Source: Pseudomonadota bacterium (GTDB lineage: Bacteria > Pseudomonadota > Alphaproteobacteria > Sphingomonadales > Sphingomonadaceae). Taken from it: a stretch of 51,698 nt of DNA. Both the position numbers and the translations under genes were made by a program. This document shows, in pieces, positions 43,094-51,698 of the stretch (position 1 is the first letter of the stretch; every line of letters starts with the position of its first letter). The notes beneath the pieces are model-generated. The model was not told where the DNA came from, made no database searches, and saw nothing but the letters and a program-made list of their open reading frames with translations. The stretch is taken from the NCBI GenBank assembly GCA_023418595.1, contig JAEZZI010000028.1, positions 1 to 51,698 of the forward strand. Reading direction: 5' to 3'.

Positions 43094-45067
43094 ATGTCCG
43101 CCACCAAGATTCTTTGGGGCCAGGTCTTCGCCGTCTTCCTGATCGTGCTCGCCGGGGTGTGGGGTGCGACGCAGTGGACGGCCGCCGCGCTCGCCTATCA
43201 GCCCGAGCTGGGGCCGCCCTGGTTCGCTGCGTTCGGCTGGCGCGTCTATCCGCCCCCGGCCTTCTTCTGGTGGTGGTTCTCGTTCGACGCCTATGCGCCC
43301 GCGATCTTCCAGACCGGCGCCTTCATCGCCGCGTCGGGCGGCTTCGTGTCGATCGCGGTCGCGATCGGCATGTCGGTGTGGCGGGCGCGCGAATTAAAGA
43401 ACGCCGAGACCTATGGCTCGGCTCGCTGGGCGACCGAGCGGGAGGTGCGCGCAGCCGGGTTGCTAGGGCCGAACGGCGTGGTGCTTGGCAAGCTCGCCGC
43501 CGATTATCTGCGCCACGACGGTCCCGAGCATGTGCTGTGCTTCGCGCCCACGCGCAGCGGCAAGGGCGTCGGCCTTGTCGTGCCGTCACTGCTGACCTGG
43601 CCGGCCTCGGCGATCGTGCATGACATTAAGGGGGAGAACTGGACGCTGACCGCCGGCTTTCGATCGCGCCACGGCCGGGTGCTGCTGTTCGATCCGACCA
43701 ACGCGGCGTCCGCTGCCTACAACCCGCTGCTGGAGGTGCGGCGCGGCCAGTGGGAGGTGCGCGACGTGCAGAATGTCGCCGACGTGCTGGTCGATCCCGA
43801 AGGCAGCCTCGAGCGTCGGAACCACTGGGAGAAGACCTCGCACTCGCTGCTGGTCGGCGCGATCCTCCATGTCCTCTATGCCGAGCCGGACAAGACCTTG
43901 GCGGGCGTCGCCGGGTTCCTGTCCGATCCCGGTCGCACGATCGAGCAGACTCTGGCCGCGATGATGGCGACGCCGCACCTGGGCAAAGCCGGCGTGCATC
44001 CTGTCGTTGCTTCCGCCGCGCGCGAGCTGCTGAACAAGTCCGACAACGAGCGATCGGGCGTGCTCAGCACGGCGATGTCGTTCCTTGGCCTGTATCGCGA
44101 TCCCGTCGTCGCGCAGGTCACGCGCGCTTGCCAATGGCGCATATCGGATCTGGTCGAGGGCGATCGGCCGGCAACGCTCTATCTGGTCGTGCCGCCCAGC
44201 GACATATCCCGCACCAAGCCGCTGATCCGCCTCATCCTCAACCAGATCGGGCGCCGGCTGACCGAGGAGCTGACCCCGAAGGGCAACCGGCATCGGGTGT
44301 TGCTGATGCTCGACGAGTTTCCCGCGCTCGGCCGGCTCGACTTCTTCGAATCCGCCCTGGCGTTCATGGCCGGCTATGGACTCAAGGCGTTCCTCATCGC
44401 GCAGTCTCTCAACCAGATCGAAAAGGCTTACGGCCCGAACAACGCGATCCTCGACAACTGCCATGTCCGCGTGAGCTTCGCCACGAACGACGAGCGGACC
44501 GCCAAGCGTGTGTCGGACGCCCTCGGCACCGCGACCGAGATGCGGGCGATGAAGAACTATGCCGGGCACCGGCTGTCGCCGTGGCTGGGGCACTTGATGG
44601 TGTCGCGGTCGGAGACCGCCCGCCAGCTCCTCACGCCGGGTGAGGTGATGCAGCTCCCGCCCGACGACGAGATCGTGATGGTGGCGGGCGTCCACCCGAT
44701 CCGCGCGAAGAAGGCGCGCTACTATCAGGACCGGCGGCTGTCCGAGCGGATCATGGCGGCGCCGGCGTCCGTGGCTGCCACGATCCGTCCCGACGATTGG
44801 ACCGGGCGGCAGGCGGCCGCCGATCCAAAGCAGGTCGCGCGGATTGTCCGCGATGCGGAAGACGCGGCCAATGCCGGTCTGCGCCGGGAGCCCGAACTGC
44901 CCGAGCATGTCGCCATCGCGCCCGAAACGGCAGCACCGCCAGCCCAGGAGTTCGCCATCGTCGATGACGAACGGGACGACGCGGCGCGGCAGGCGGCCGT
45001 GCGGCGCCGGATGCAGGGACTTGCGCGGCAAGCGTCGCTCGACCCCGGCGACGGCATCGAGCTGTAG
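43094..45067 (+). CDS. traG: TraG/VirD4 coupling ATPase
   Basis: A 657-residue type IV coupling protein that docks the relaxase-DNA complex to the transfer channel. Two N-terminal membrane segments (about 8-36 and 72-95) precede the ATPase domain, with Walker A FAPTRSGKGVGL and Walker B region HRVLLMLDEFPALGRL. The conserved SLNQIEKAYG and a variable C-terminal tail follow. AAAGGAG stands 7 bases before the ATG. It sits between the relaxase and the trb genes, as in Tn4371-type elements. Confidence 0.96.
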   Translation: MSATKILWGQVFAVFLIVLAGVWGATQWTAAALAYQPELGPPWFAAFGWRVYPPPAFFWWWFSFDAYAPAIFQTGAFIAASGGFVSIAVAIGMSVWRARELKNAETYGSARWATEREVRAAGLLGPNGVVLGKLAADYLRHDGPEHVLCFAPTRSGKGVGLVVPSLLTWPASAIVHDIKGENWTLTAGFRSRHGRVLLFDPTNAASAAYNPLLEVRRGQWEVRDVQNVADVLVDPEGSLERRNHWEKTSHSLLVGAILHVLYAEPDKTLAGVAGFLSDPGRTIEQTLAAMMATPHLGKAGVHPVVASAARELLNKSDNERSGVLSTAMSFLGLYRDPVVAQVTRACQWRISDLVEGDRPATLYLVVPPSDISRTKPLIRLILNQIGRRLTEELTPKGNRHRVLLMLDEFPALGRLDFFESALAFMAGYGLKAFLIAQSLNQIEKAYGPNNAILDNCHVRVSFATNDERTAKRVSDALGTATEMRAMKNYAGHRLSPWLGHLMVSRSETARQLLTPGEVMQLPPDDEIVMVAGVHPIRAKKARYYQDRRLSERIMAAPASVAATIRPDDWTGRQAAADPKQVARIVRDAEDAANAGLRREPELPEHVAIAPETAAPPAQEFAIVDDERDDAARQAAVRRRMQGLARQASLDPGDGIEL

Positions 45068-45076
45068 GAGGCGATC

Positions 45077-45505
45077 ATGCGGACCCGGCTCAACGTCTAT
45101 TTCCCGCCCGCGCTCGCCAAACAGGTTGACGAGCTGGCGATCCGGCGACGCATATCACGCTCGGCGATCGTGGAGGCGGCGGTGGCGTCCTACCTGTCGC
45201 CGGACGGCACCGACCGGATGGAGGCGGCGTTCGCGCGCCGGCTCGATCGCCTGTCGCGGCAGGTGCAGCGGCTGGAGCGCAATACCGGACTGAGCACCGA
45301 GGCACTGAGCCTGTTCGTCCGTTTCTGGCTGTCCGTGACCCCGCCGCTGCCCGACGAAGATCAGGCAGCGGCGCAGGTCAAAGGTCGTAAACGCTACGAG
45401 GGTTTTATCGAGACGCTTGGTCGGCGCTTCGCCAGCGGCAAGACCCTCATGGACGAAATACCGGAGGATGTCTGGCCGCGGTCAACATCGCCCGAGTCGG
45501 AGTAG
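45077..45505 (+). CDS. CopG-type ribbon-helix-helix protein
   Basis: A 142-residue protein with an N-terminal ribbon-helix-helix (about 1-42: TRLNVYFPPALAKQVDELAI, SRSAIVEAAVASYL) and a helical C-terminal part. It starts 9 bases after traG. A CopG-type gene between traG and trbB is standard in this ICE family and probably represses the trb operon. Its likely target is the 170-base gap before trbB. Confidence 0.87.
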   Translation: MRTRLNVYFPPALAKQVDELAIRRRISRSAIVEAAVASYLSPDGTDRMEAAFARRLDRLSRQVQRLERNTGLSTEALSLFVRFWLSVTPPLPDEDQAAAQVKGRKRYEGFIETLGRRFASGKTLMDEIPEDVWPRSTSPESE

Positions 45506-45678
45506 CAGAAGCGCGCCGACCTTGATGTAGTCTGCAAGAGACTTCGCCTCCGGCACCGTATCTACCGCCCCTTCTACTACGCCGATAACTAGCTGTTGCG
45601 ACGCGAGCATTGCTGCGTCTCTTGATGTGCCCCTGACGCCGGGCGGCGGTTCGCCCGGCCCAATCGAGGGGCCAGTCG

Positions 45679-46665
45679 TTGACCGTCCAGCCAATCCGAT
45701 CCGAGGCGAAATCACGCGGCGCGCGGATGCTGCGCACGGCGCTGGGACCGTCGATCACAGCCTGGCTCGACGACCCCGCCGTCATCGAGGTGATGCTGAA
45801 CCCGGACGGCCGACTTTGGCTCGATCGGCTCGGCGAGGGGATTAGCGATACCGGCGAGATGCTGTCCGCCGCAGACGGCGAACGCATCGTCCGGCTGGTC
45901 GCGCACCATGTCGGTGTCGAGGGTCATGCTCGCAGCCCCCGCGTCTCGGCCGAACTGCCCGAGGGGGGCGAACGGTTCGAGGGATTGCTGCCACCCGTCG
46001 TCGCGGCGCCGGCCTTCGCTATACGCAAGCCCGCCGTCGCCGTATTCACGCTCGACGATTACGCACGCGCCGGGATCATGTCGGCAGTTGAGGCCGAGGC
46101 GTTGCGCCACGGCGTCGAGACCCGCGCCAATATTCTCGTCGCTGGTGGGACCGGCGCGGGCAAGACAACGCTGGTCAACGCGCTGCTCGCCGAGGTGGCA
46201 AAGACCGCCGATCGCATCGTCCTGATCGAAGACACGCGCGAACTGCAATGCGCCGCGCCCAACCTCGTCGCCATGCGCACCAAGGATGGCGTGGTGTCTC
46301 TCGCCGAGCTGGTCCGCTCATCACTGCGCCTGCGTCCCGACCGCATCCCGATCGGCGAGGTGCGCGGTGCCGAGGCGCTCGACCTCATCAAGGCGTGGGG
46401 CACCGGCCATCCCGGCGGGGTCGGCACGATCCACGCCGGCACCGGGCTAGGCGCGCTGCGCCGCATGGAGCAGCTCATCCAGGAGGCCGTCGTCACGGTC
46501 CCGCGCGCGCTGATCGCCGAGACGATCGACCTGATCGCCGTGCTGGTGCGCGACGCGCACGGGCGTCGGCTGACCGAGCTGGCCCGCGTTGAAGGGCTCG
46601 ATCCCACGACCGGCGATTACCGCCTCGCATCCCTTTCCACCACCCAATCGGGAGACCTGCCATGA
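45679..46665 (+). CDS. trbB: TrbB, conjugative transfer ATPase
   Basis: A 328-residue VirB11-type secretion ATPase that powers pilus assembly and substrate transfer. Walker A is GGTGAGKTT; the Asp box (LIEDTRELQ), the His box (GVGTIHAG) and the arginine-rich segment before GEVRGAEALDLI are present. The start is a TTG at 45679 with GAGGGG about 8 bases upstream. It heads the trb operon and overlaps trbC by four bases. Confidence 0.96.
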   Translation: MTVQPIRSEAKSRGARMLRTALGPSITAWLDDPAVIEVMLNPDGRLWLDRLGEGISDTGEMLSAADGERIVRLVAHHVGVEGHARSPRVSAELPEGGERFEGLLPPVVAAPAFAIRKPAVAVFTLDDYARAGIMSAVEAEALRHGVETRANILVAGGTGAGKTTLVNALLAEVAKTADRIVLIEDTRELQCAAPNLVAMRTKDGVVSLAELVRSSLRLRPDRIPIGEVRGAEALDLIKAWGTGHPGGVGTIHAGTGLGALRRMEQLIQEAVVTVPRALIAETIDLIAVLVRDAHGRRLTELARVEGLDPTTGDYRLASLSTTQSGDLP

Positions 46666-46994
46666 TCCATGCCATTCGGCATGGCGCACGCCGCGCCATG
46701 CTTACCACCACCGCCGGCGTGGTCGCGCTGACCTTCGCCGTTCCGGCCCGTGCCGGTGGATCGTCGATGCCCTGGGAAGCGCCGCTCCAGTCGATCCTCG
46801 AAAGCATCGAGGGGCCGGTGGCGAAGATCGTGGCGGTCATCATCATCATCGTGACCGGCCTGACTTTGGCGTTCGGCGACACCAGCGGCGGGTTCCGCCG
46901 GCTGATCCAGATCGTGTTCGGCCTGTCGATCGCGTTCGCAGCCAGCTCCTTCTTCCTGAGCTTCTTCAGCTTCGGCGGCGGGGCGCTGGTCTGA
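46662..46994 (+). CDS. trbC: TrbC, conjugative pilin precursor
   Basis: A 110-residue VirB2/TrbC-type pilin. It has a long signal sequence (about 1-31, ending PARAGG) and two hydrophobic segments (about 53-70 and 82-105), the normal layout. TraF, encoded at 39245, is expected to process it. Overlaps with trbB and trbD indicate one translation-coupled operon. Confidence 0.94.
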   Translation: MIHAIRHGARRAMLTTTAGVVALTFAVPARAGGSSMPWEAPLQSILESIEGPVAKIVAVIIIIVTGLTLAFGDTSGGFRRLIQIVFGLSIAFAASSFFLSFFSFGGGALV

Positions 46995-47266
46995 TGCTCG
47001 ACGTGGCCGAACCGATCGCGGGTTTCCATGCTCCCGTTCACCGGGCGCTGACCGAGCCGATACTGCTCGGCGGTGCCCCGCGGGCGCTCGCCATCGTCAA
47101 CGGAACGCTGGCGGGCGCGATCGGCCTCGGCCTGCGGCTGTGGATCGCAGGCCTGGTCATCTGGGCCATCGGCCACGGGCTGTCCGTCTGGGCCGCCCGC
47201 CGCGACCCGCAATTCGTGGACGTGGCCCGCCGCCACCTCCGCTTGCCTGTTTGGATGCGGCCATGA
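46994..47266 (+). CDS. trbD: TrbD, VirB3-like transfer protein
   Basis: A 90-residue inner-membrane protein of the VirB3/TrbD family (GFHAPVHRALTEPILLGGAPR, then a hydrophobic segment about 33-62). It helps anchor the TrbE ATPase. Its start overlaps the trbC stop by one base, and its end overlaps trbE by four. Confidence 0.94.
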   Translation: MLDVAEPIAGFHAPVHRALTEPILLGGAPRALAIVNGTLAGAIGLGLRLWIAGLVIWAIGHGLSVWAARRDPQFVDVARRHLRLPVWMRP

Positions 47267-49752
47267 TGAGCTTGCGCGAATATCGTAGCAAAGCTGCAAA
47301 CCTGCCAGACTTCCTGCCCTGGGCCGCGCTGGTCGGCGAAGGGGTCGTGTTGAACAAGGACGGCTCGTTCCAGCGCACTGCGAGGTTTCGCGGCCCCGAT
47401 CTCGACAGCGCGACGCCGGCCGAGCTGGTCGCCACGACTGCGCGATTGAACAATTCGCTGCGTCGGCTTGGCTCAGGCTGGGCGATCTTCGTTGAGGCGC
47501 AGCGCACGCCTGCGCTCGACTATCCGGAAGGCCACTTTCCCGATCCTGTGTCGTCGCTGGTCGAGTTCGAGCGCCGCGAACAATTCCGCGAGGAAGGCGC
47601 ACACTTCGAGAGCCGCTATTTCCTGACGCTGCTGTGGATGCCGCCCGCAGAGGAAGCGGCGCGCGCCGAAGGCTGGCTTTACGAGGGCCGGGCCACGACC
47701 GGCGTCGATCCGTGGGAACTGCTCAAGGGCTTTACCGATCGCAGCGACCGCGTCCTCAATCTGGTCGAGGGATTCGTGCCCGAGGTCCGCTGGCTCAATG
47801 ACGCCGAGACGCTGACCTACCTGCACAGCACGGTCTCGACCCGCCGCCAGCGCGTGCGCGTGCCGGAAACGCCGATGCACCTCGACGCCCTCTTGGCGGA
47901 CGAGCCGCTGACCGGCGGGCTGGAACCGCGCCTGGGCGACCATCACCTCCGCACGCTCACCATCGTCGGCTTTCCGAGCGTGACGTTCCCCGGCTTGCTC
48001 GACGAGCTGAACCGGCTCGCCTTCGAGTATCGCTGGGCGACGCGGGCGATCATGCTCGACAAGACCGACGCGACCAAGCTGCTGAGCCGCATCCGCCGCC
48101 AGTGGTTCGCCAAGCGCAAGAGCGTCGTGGCGATCTTGAAGGAGGTGATGACCAACGAGGCGTCGGTCCTGATGGACAGCGACGCCTCGAACAAGGCCGC
48201 CGACGCCGACACCGCCCTGCAGGAACTGGGTGCCGATTATGCCGGCATGGCCTACGTCACCGCCACGGTGACGGTGTGGGACCGCGATCCCGCCATCGCC
48301 GCCGAGAAGCTGCGGCTGGTCGAGAAGGTCATCCAGGGCCGCGACTTCACCGTCATTCCCGAGGGCATGAACGCGATCGAGGCGTGGCTGGGAAGCCTGC
48401 CCGGCCACATCTACGCCAATGTCCGCCAGCCCCCGATCTCCACCATCAATCTCGCCCACCTGATCCCCCTGTCAGCAGTATGGGCGGGGCCGGAACGGGA
48501 CGAGCATTTCGGTGCGCCCCCCTTGCTCTATGGCAAGACCGAAGGCTCGACTCCGTTCCGGTTTTCCCTTCACGTCGGCGACGTCGGCCACACGCTGATC
48601 GTCGGCCCGACCGGCGCCGGCAAGTCGGTGCTGCTCGCGCTGATGGCGATGCAGTTCCGCCGCTACGAGAACGGCCAGGTCTTCGCCTTCGACTTCGGCG
48701 GCAGCATCCGCGCCGCCGCGATCGGCATGGGCGGCGATTGGCAGGACTTGGGCGGGATGCTCGCCGACGAGGCGGGTGACGGCGTGCAGCTCCAGCCTCT
48801 CGCCCGGATCGACGATCCGTCCGAGCGTGCGTGGGCGGCGGAATGGCTCGCGGCGATCCTCGTCTCCGAAGGCGTCGCGGTCGATCCGCAGGCGAAAGAG
48901 CATTTGTGGTCGGCGCTCGGGTCGCTTGCCAGTGCGCCCGCGCCGGAACGCACGCTGACCGGGCTGGCCGTGCTGCTCCAGAGCCAGCAGCTCAAGCAGG
49001 CGCTCGCTTCCTATTGCCTCGGCGGGCCGTGGGGTCGGCTGCTCGACGCAGAGGTCGAGCGTCTCGGCGAGGCGTCTGTCCAGGTGTTCGAGACCGAGGG
49101 CTTGGTTGGCGCCGGATCGGCCGCCGCTGTCCTGTCCTATCTGTTCCACCGGATCGAAGGCCGGCTGAACGGCTCGCCGACGCTCATCATCATCGACGAG
49201 GGTTGGCTAGTTCTCGACAGCCCGCAGTTCGCCGCGCAACTCCGCGAATGGCTGAAAACGCTGCGCAAGAAGAACGCCAGCGTTGTGTTCGCCACGCAGA
49301 GCCTCGCCGATATTGAAACCTCGAACATCGCGCCGGCCATCATCGAAAGCTGCCCGACGCGCATCTTCCTGCCGAACGAGCGCGCGGCCGAGCCGCAGAT
49401 CGCTGCCATCTACGAGCGGTTCGGGCTCAACGCCCGACAGATCGAAATCCTCAGCCGGGCGACGCCCAAGCGCGACTATTACTGCCAGTCGCGGCGCGGC
49501 AACCGGCTGTTTGAGCTGGGGCTTGGCGAGGTCGCGCTGGCCTTCGCCGCCGCTTCTTCCAAGACCGATCAGCTCCGCATCACCGAACTCGTCGAGACAC
49601 ACGGTCGCGAGCACTTCGCCGCCGAGTGGTTGCGCCATCGCGGCTTGGCCTGGGCGGTCGATCTCCTTCCCGACCCCCAACCTGATCCGCTGGCCGGTCG
49701 CCGGGAAGATGCCGGCCAGCTTCCCCTTGCCTTGAAGGACATGACCCCATGA
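47263..49752 (+). CDS. trbE: TrbE, VirB4-like transfer ATPase
   Basis: An 829-residue VirB4-type ATPase energising the secretion channel. Walker A is VGPTGAGKSVLL (about 450), Walker B LIIIDEGWLVLDS (about 645), with FATQSLADIETS downstream. An N-terminal CagE/TrbE domain (about 1-400) is intact. Full family length. Two adjacent ATG codons (47263 and 47266) could serve as start. Confidence 0.96.
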   Translation: MMSLREYRSKAANLPDFLPWAALVGEGVVLNKDGSFQRTARFRGPDLDSATPAELVATTARLNNSLRRLGSGWAIFVEAQRTPALDYPEGHFPDPVSSLVEFERREQFREEGAHFESRYFLTLLWMPPAEEAARAEGWLYEGRATTGVDPWELLKGFTDRSDRVLNLVEGFVPEVRWLNDAETLTYLHSTVSTRRQRVRVPETPMHLDALLADEPLTGGLEPRLGDHHLRTLTIVGFPSVTFPGLLDELNRLAFEYRWATRAIMLDKTDATKLLSRIRRQWFAKRKSVVAILKEVMTNEASVLMDSDASNKAADADTALQELGADYAGMAYVTATVTVWDRDPAIAAEKLRLVEKVIQGRDFTVIPEGMNAIEAWLGSLPGHIYANVRQPPISTINLAHLIPLSAVWAGPERDEHFGAPPLLYGKTEGSTPFRFSLHVGDVGHTLIVGPTGAGKSVLLALMAMQFRRYENGQVFAFDFGGSIRAAAIGMGGDWQDLGGMLADEAGDGVQLQPLARIDDPSERAWAAEWLAAILVSEGVAVDPQAKEHLWSALGSLASAPAPERTLTGLAVLLQSQQLKQALASYCLGGPWGRLLDAEVERLGEASVQVFETEGLVGAGSAAAVLSYLFHRIEGRLNGSPTLIIIDEGWLVLDSPQFAAQLREWLKTLRKKNASVVFATQSLADIETSNIAPAIIESCPTRIFLPNERAAEPQIAAIYERFGLNARQIEILSRATPKRDYYCQSRRGNRLFELGLGEVALAFAAASSKTDQLRITELVETHGREHFAAEWLRHRGLAWAVDLLPDPQPDPLAGRREDAGQLPLALKDMTP

Positions 49753-50507
49753 AGCCCAATATCCTGCGCCGCGCCATGCTGGCCGGCGCCATCGCCACGT
49801 CGAGCATGATCGGCATCACCGCCGCCACGCCGGCGCACGCTCAGTTCGGCGGGATCGTCTATGACCCGACCAATTACGCGCAGAACGTGCTGACGGCCGC
49901 GCGGTCGCTCCAGCAGATCAACAACCAGATCCAGCAAATCCAGCAGCAGGCGACCAGCCTCATCAACGAGGCGCGCAATCTGGCGTCGCTGCCGTTCAAC
50001 TCGCTCCAGCAGTTGCAGCAGCAGGTGCAGCGCACCCAGCAGCTTCTCGGCGAAGCCCAGCGCATCGCCTACGACGTGCAGAACGTCCAACAGGTCTTCA
50101 ACGGCCGCTACAAGGGCGCGGCGCTCACCGGCACCCACGCGCAGATGGTCGCTAACGCCAATGCGCGCTGGGAGGATAGCGTCGGCGCGTTCGAGGATGC
50201 GCTGCGTGTGCAGGCTGGCGTCGTCGGCAATATCGACGGCGCGCGGACGACGATGGACGGCGTGGTCACGTCTAGTCAGTCGGCGACCGGCGCGCTCCAA
50301 GCCGCGCAGGCGGGCAACCAGCTTCTCGCGCTGCAATCGCAGCAGCTCGCGGACCTGACGGCGCTGCTCGCCGCGCAGGGCCGGGCGCAGGCGCTGGATT
50401 CGGCGCGCAACGCGGCCGTTGAAGCCGAGAGCCGCGAACGTCTGCGCCGCTTCCTGACGCGGTCCACCGGCTATCAGCCGGGCAACGCCCGCATGTTCCA
50501 CGACTAA
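49749..50507 (+). CDS. trbJ: TrbJ, VirB5-like transfer protein
   Basis: A 252-residue exported protein with a signal peptide (about 1-31, cut near AHAQ) followed by glutamine-rich coiled coils (about 48-112). This matches TrbJ/VirB5, a minor pilus-tip component contacting recipient cells. It overlaps trbE by four bases. Confidence 0.93.
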   Translation: MKPNILRRAMLAGAIATSSMIGITAATPAHAQFGGIVYDPTNYAQNVLTAARSLQQINNQIQQIQQQATSLINEARNLASLPFNSLQQLQQQVQRTQQLLGEAQRIAYDVQNVQQVFNGRYKGAALTGTHAQMVANANARWEDSVGAFEDALRVQAGVVGNIDGARTTMDGVVTSSQSATGALQAAQAGNQLLALQSQQLADLTALLAAQGRAQALDSARNAAVEAESRERLRRFLTRSTGYQPGNARMFHD

Positions 50508-50512
50508 CGCCC

Positions 50513-50815
50513 GTGGACAGCAAGCTCCTCGCGCGCATCGGCGCGGTCATCTTCGTCGCCATCGCCATCACCATGACGGCGATCGAGATGAGCCGTGCGC
50601 CAGAGCCACCGCGCGCGGGGCCGGCGGCCGTCGCCGAGACATCGGCGACGGACCCGCTGCTGATCGAGCTGCGCCGCTGCCAGTCGATCGGCGCGGCCGG
50701 GGCGAGTGACCCGGATTGCCTGCGTGCCTGGGCCGAGAACCGTCGCCGGTTCCTCGCGCCCGGTGCGCTTCCCGCTGCCCGCATCGCCGATGGCGCGACC
50801 CCACAGGAGAACTGA
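50513..50815 (+). CDS. TrbK-alt family entry exclusion protein
   Basis: A 100-residue protein with one N-terminal membrane segment (about 8-26) and a short region with two cysteines (RRCQSIGAAGASDPDCLRAW), as in the TrbK-alt family of putative entry-exclusion proteins. In RP4, TrbK blocks uptake of a second copy of the same element. The start is a GTG at 50513. It lies between trbJ and trbL, the standard place. Confidence 0.88.
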   Translation: MDSKLLARIGAVIFVAIAITMTAIEMSRAPEPPRAGPAAVAETSATDPLLIELRRCQSIGAAGASDPDCLRAWAENRRRFLAPGALPAARIADGATPQEN

Positions 50816-50816
50816 C

Positions 50817-51698
50817 ATGGGCGGCACCGGCGTCGTCGATCGCTTTCTGGATGTCTTCACCCGCTACATCGACAGTGGGTTCGGCCTGCTCGGCGGCGAA
50901 GTGGCGTTCATCGCCACCACCCTGATCGTCATCGACGTGACCCTGGCCGCCCTGTTCTGGACGTGGGGAGAGGGCGACGACATCATTGCGCGCCTTGTCA
51001 AGAAGACGCTGTTCGTCGGCGTCTTCGCCTACATCATCGGCAACTGGAACAGCCTGGCACGCATCGTCTTCGAGAGTTTCGCCGGGCTCGGCCTCAAAGC
51101 GTCGGGCACCGGCTTTACGGCGGCCGAACTGCTCCAGCCGGGCCGCGTCGCGCAGGTTGGCTTGGAAGCGGGCCAGCCTATTCTCGAATCCATCTCCGAC
51201 CTTATGGGCTGGGTCGCGTTCTTCGAGAACTTCATCCAGATCGCGGTGCTGCTGATCGCCTGGCTGCTGGTCATCCTCGCCTTCTTCATTCTGGCGATCC
51301 AGCTTTTCGTGACGCTGATCGAGTTCAAGCTGGCGACGCTCGCCGGATTCGTGCTCATCCCGTTCGGCCTGTTTGGCAAGACCGCGTTCATGGCCGAGCG
51401 CGTGCTGGGGCTGGTGATCTCGTCAGGCATTAAGGTGCTGGTGCTCGCCGTCATCGTCGGCATCGGTTCGACCCTGTTCGACGAGTTCCGCGCCGGCTTC
51501 GGCGGCGCGCAGCCCAGCATCGAGGACGCGCTGGCCGTCGCGCTCGCCTCGCTGTGCCTTCTCGGCCTTGGCATCTTCGGCCCGTCGATCGCCAATGGCA
51601 TTGTCTCCGGCGGCCCGGCGCTTGGCGCAGGGGCCGCAGCGGGGACCGTGCTCGCGGCCGGCGGTGCGCTGGCCGGTGGCGCCGCTGCGGCCCGGCTC
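50817..51698 (+). CDS. trbL: TrbL, VirB6-like membrane channel protein (3' end beyond window)
   Basis: The first 294 residues of a TrbL/VirB6 polytopic membrane protein. Several hydrophobic segments are visible (about 28-48, 62-80, 135-165, 172-200, 235-260), then a Gly/Ala-rich stretch that usually precedes the hydrophilic C-terminal domain. It starts one base after the trbK-like stop, with AGGAG upstream. The frame stays open to the window edge. Confidence 0.94.
   Translation, partial: MGGTGVVDRFLDVFTRYIDSGFGLLGGEVAFIATTLIVIDVTLAALFWTWGEGDDIIARLVKKTLFVGVFAYIIGNWNSLARIVFESFAGLGLKASGTGFTAAELLQPGRVAQVGLEAGQPILESISDLMGWVAFFENFIQIAVLLIAWLLVILAFFILAIQLFVTLIEFKLATLAGFVLIPFGLFGKTAFMAERVLGLVISSGIKVLVLAVIVGIGSTLFDEFRAGFGGAQPSIEDALAVALASLCLLGLGIFGPSIANGIVSGGPALGAGAAAGTVLAAGGALAGGAAAARL

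Noticed and set aside
45482..45610. 42-codon minus-strand frame between the CopG-type gene and trbB (ends KVGALLLLRLGRC)
   Set aside because: Too short to support, overlaps the CopG-type 3' end, and no ribosome binding site stands out. It could be a remnant of cargo, but I cannot show it.

Overview
The window reads as high-GC alphaproteobacterial DNA, most likely from a sphingomonad. The main clues are a fused ispDF gene, an Hfq made of two tandem Sm domains, and the order dusB-ntrB-ntrC-ntrY-ntrX-hfq-hflX, which is typical of alphaproteobacteria. Lineage is inferred from gene content only; no database search was possible.

Region 1 (1-2750) looks like the right edge of an older insertion. 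It holds the last codons of an IS481-type transposase, a lone PAS-GGDEF-EAL cyclic-di-GMP gene, and a 3'-only tRNA fragment ending in CCA and followed by a T tract. Region 2 (2776-27432) is chromosomal backbone. It carries rluE and a beta-carbonic anhydrase (minus strand), lipA with a RatA-like gene (plus strand), an ispDF/unknown/pncC operon (minus strand), the nitrogen-regulation block dusB-ntrBC-ntrYX followed by hfq and hflX (plus strand), mazG (minus strand), and a tightly packed minus-strand block mltB-like/rlpA-like/dac/tmk/holB/metG/tatD/MBL hydrolase/retropepsin-like/mipA-like. ispDF contains an in-frame insertion built on a perfect 25-bp palindromic element.

Region 3 (27529-51698) starts with an intact tRNA-Ser(UGA). 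It continues as an integrative and conjugative element (ICE) that runs off the right edge. A serine recombinase gene reads backwards into the tRNA and takes its last ten sense codons and its stop codon from it. Next come a small unknown gene and a ParDE-type toxin-antitoxin pair with a visible promoter and operator. A set of maintenance or leading-type genes follows (ParB-like, DUF736, DUF932, a DUF2285-like gene and a broken second DUF2285 gene), with hairpin-rich non-coding DNA between several of them. The transfer module comprises an AlpA-like helix-turn-helix gene, DUF2840, TraF, a second DUF736 gene, a lytic transglycosylase, a DUF3363 relaxase, TraG, a ribbon-helix-helix gene and trbB-C-D-E-J-K-L, with trbL cut by the window edge.

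The most interesting locus is at 36605-38263, where visibly less GC-rich DNA on the minus strand is inserted between the broken DUF2285 gene and the AlpA-like gene. It is a compact three-gene operon: a ThsB-like TIR protein, a caspase-like (C14) protease with an intact His/Cys dyad, and a 93-residue protein resembling the RyR domain. TIR plus caspase matches the logic of type IV Thoeris anti-phage immunity, in which a TIR enzyme makes a cyclic ADP-ribose signal that switches on a caspase-like protease. The third, RyR-like gene may be an added sensor, regulator or effector and is the part most likely to be undescribed.
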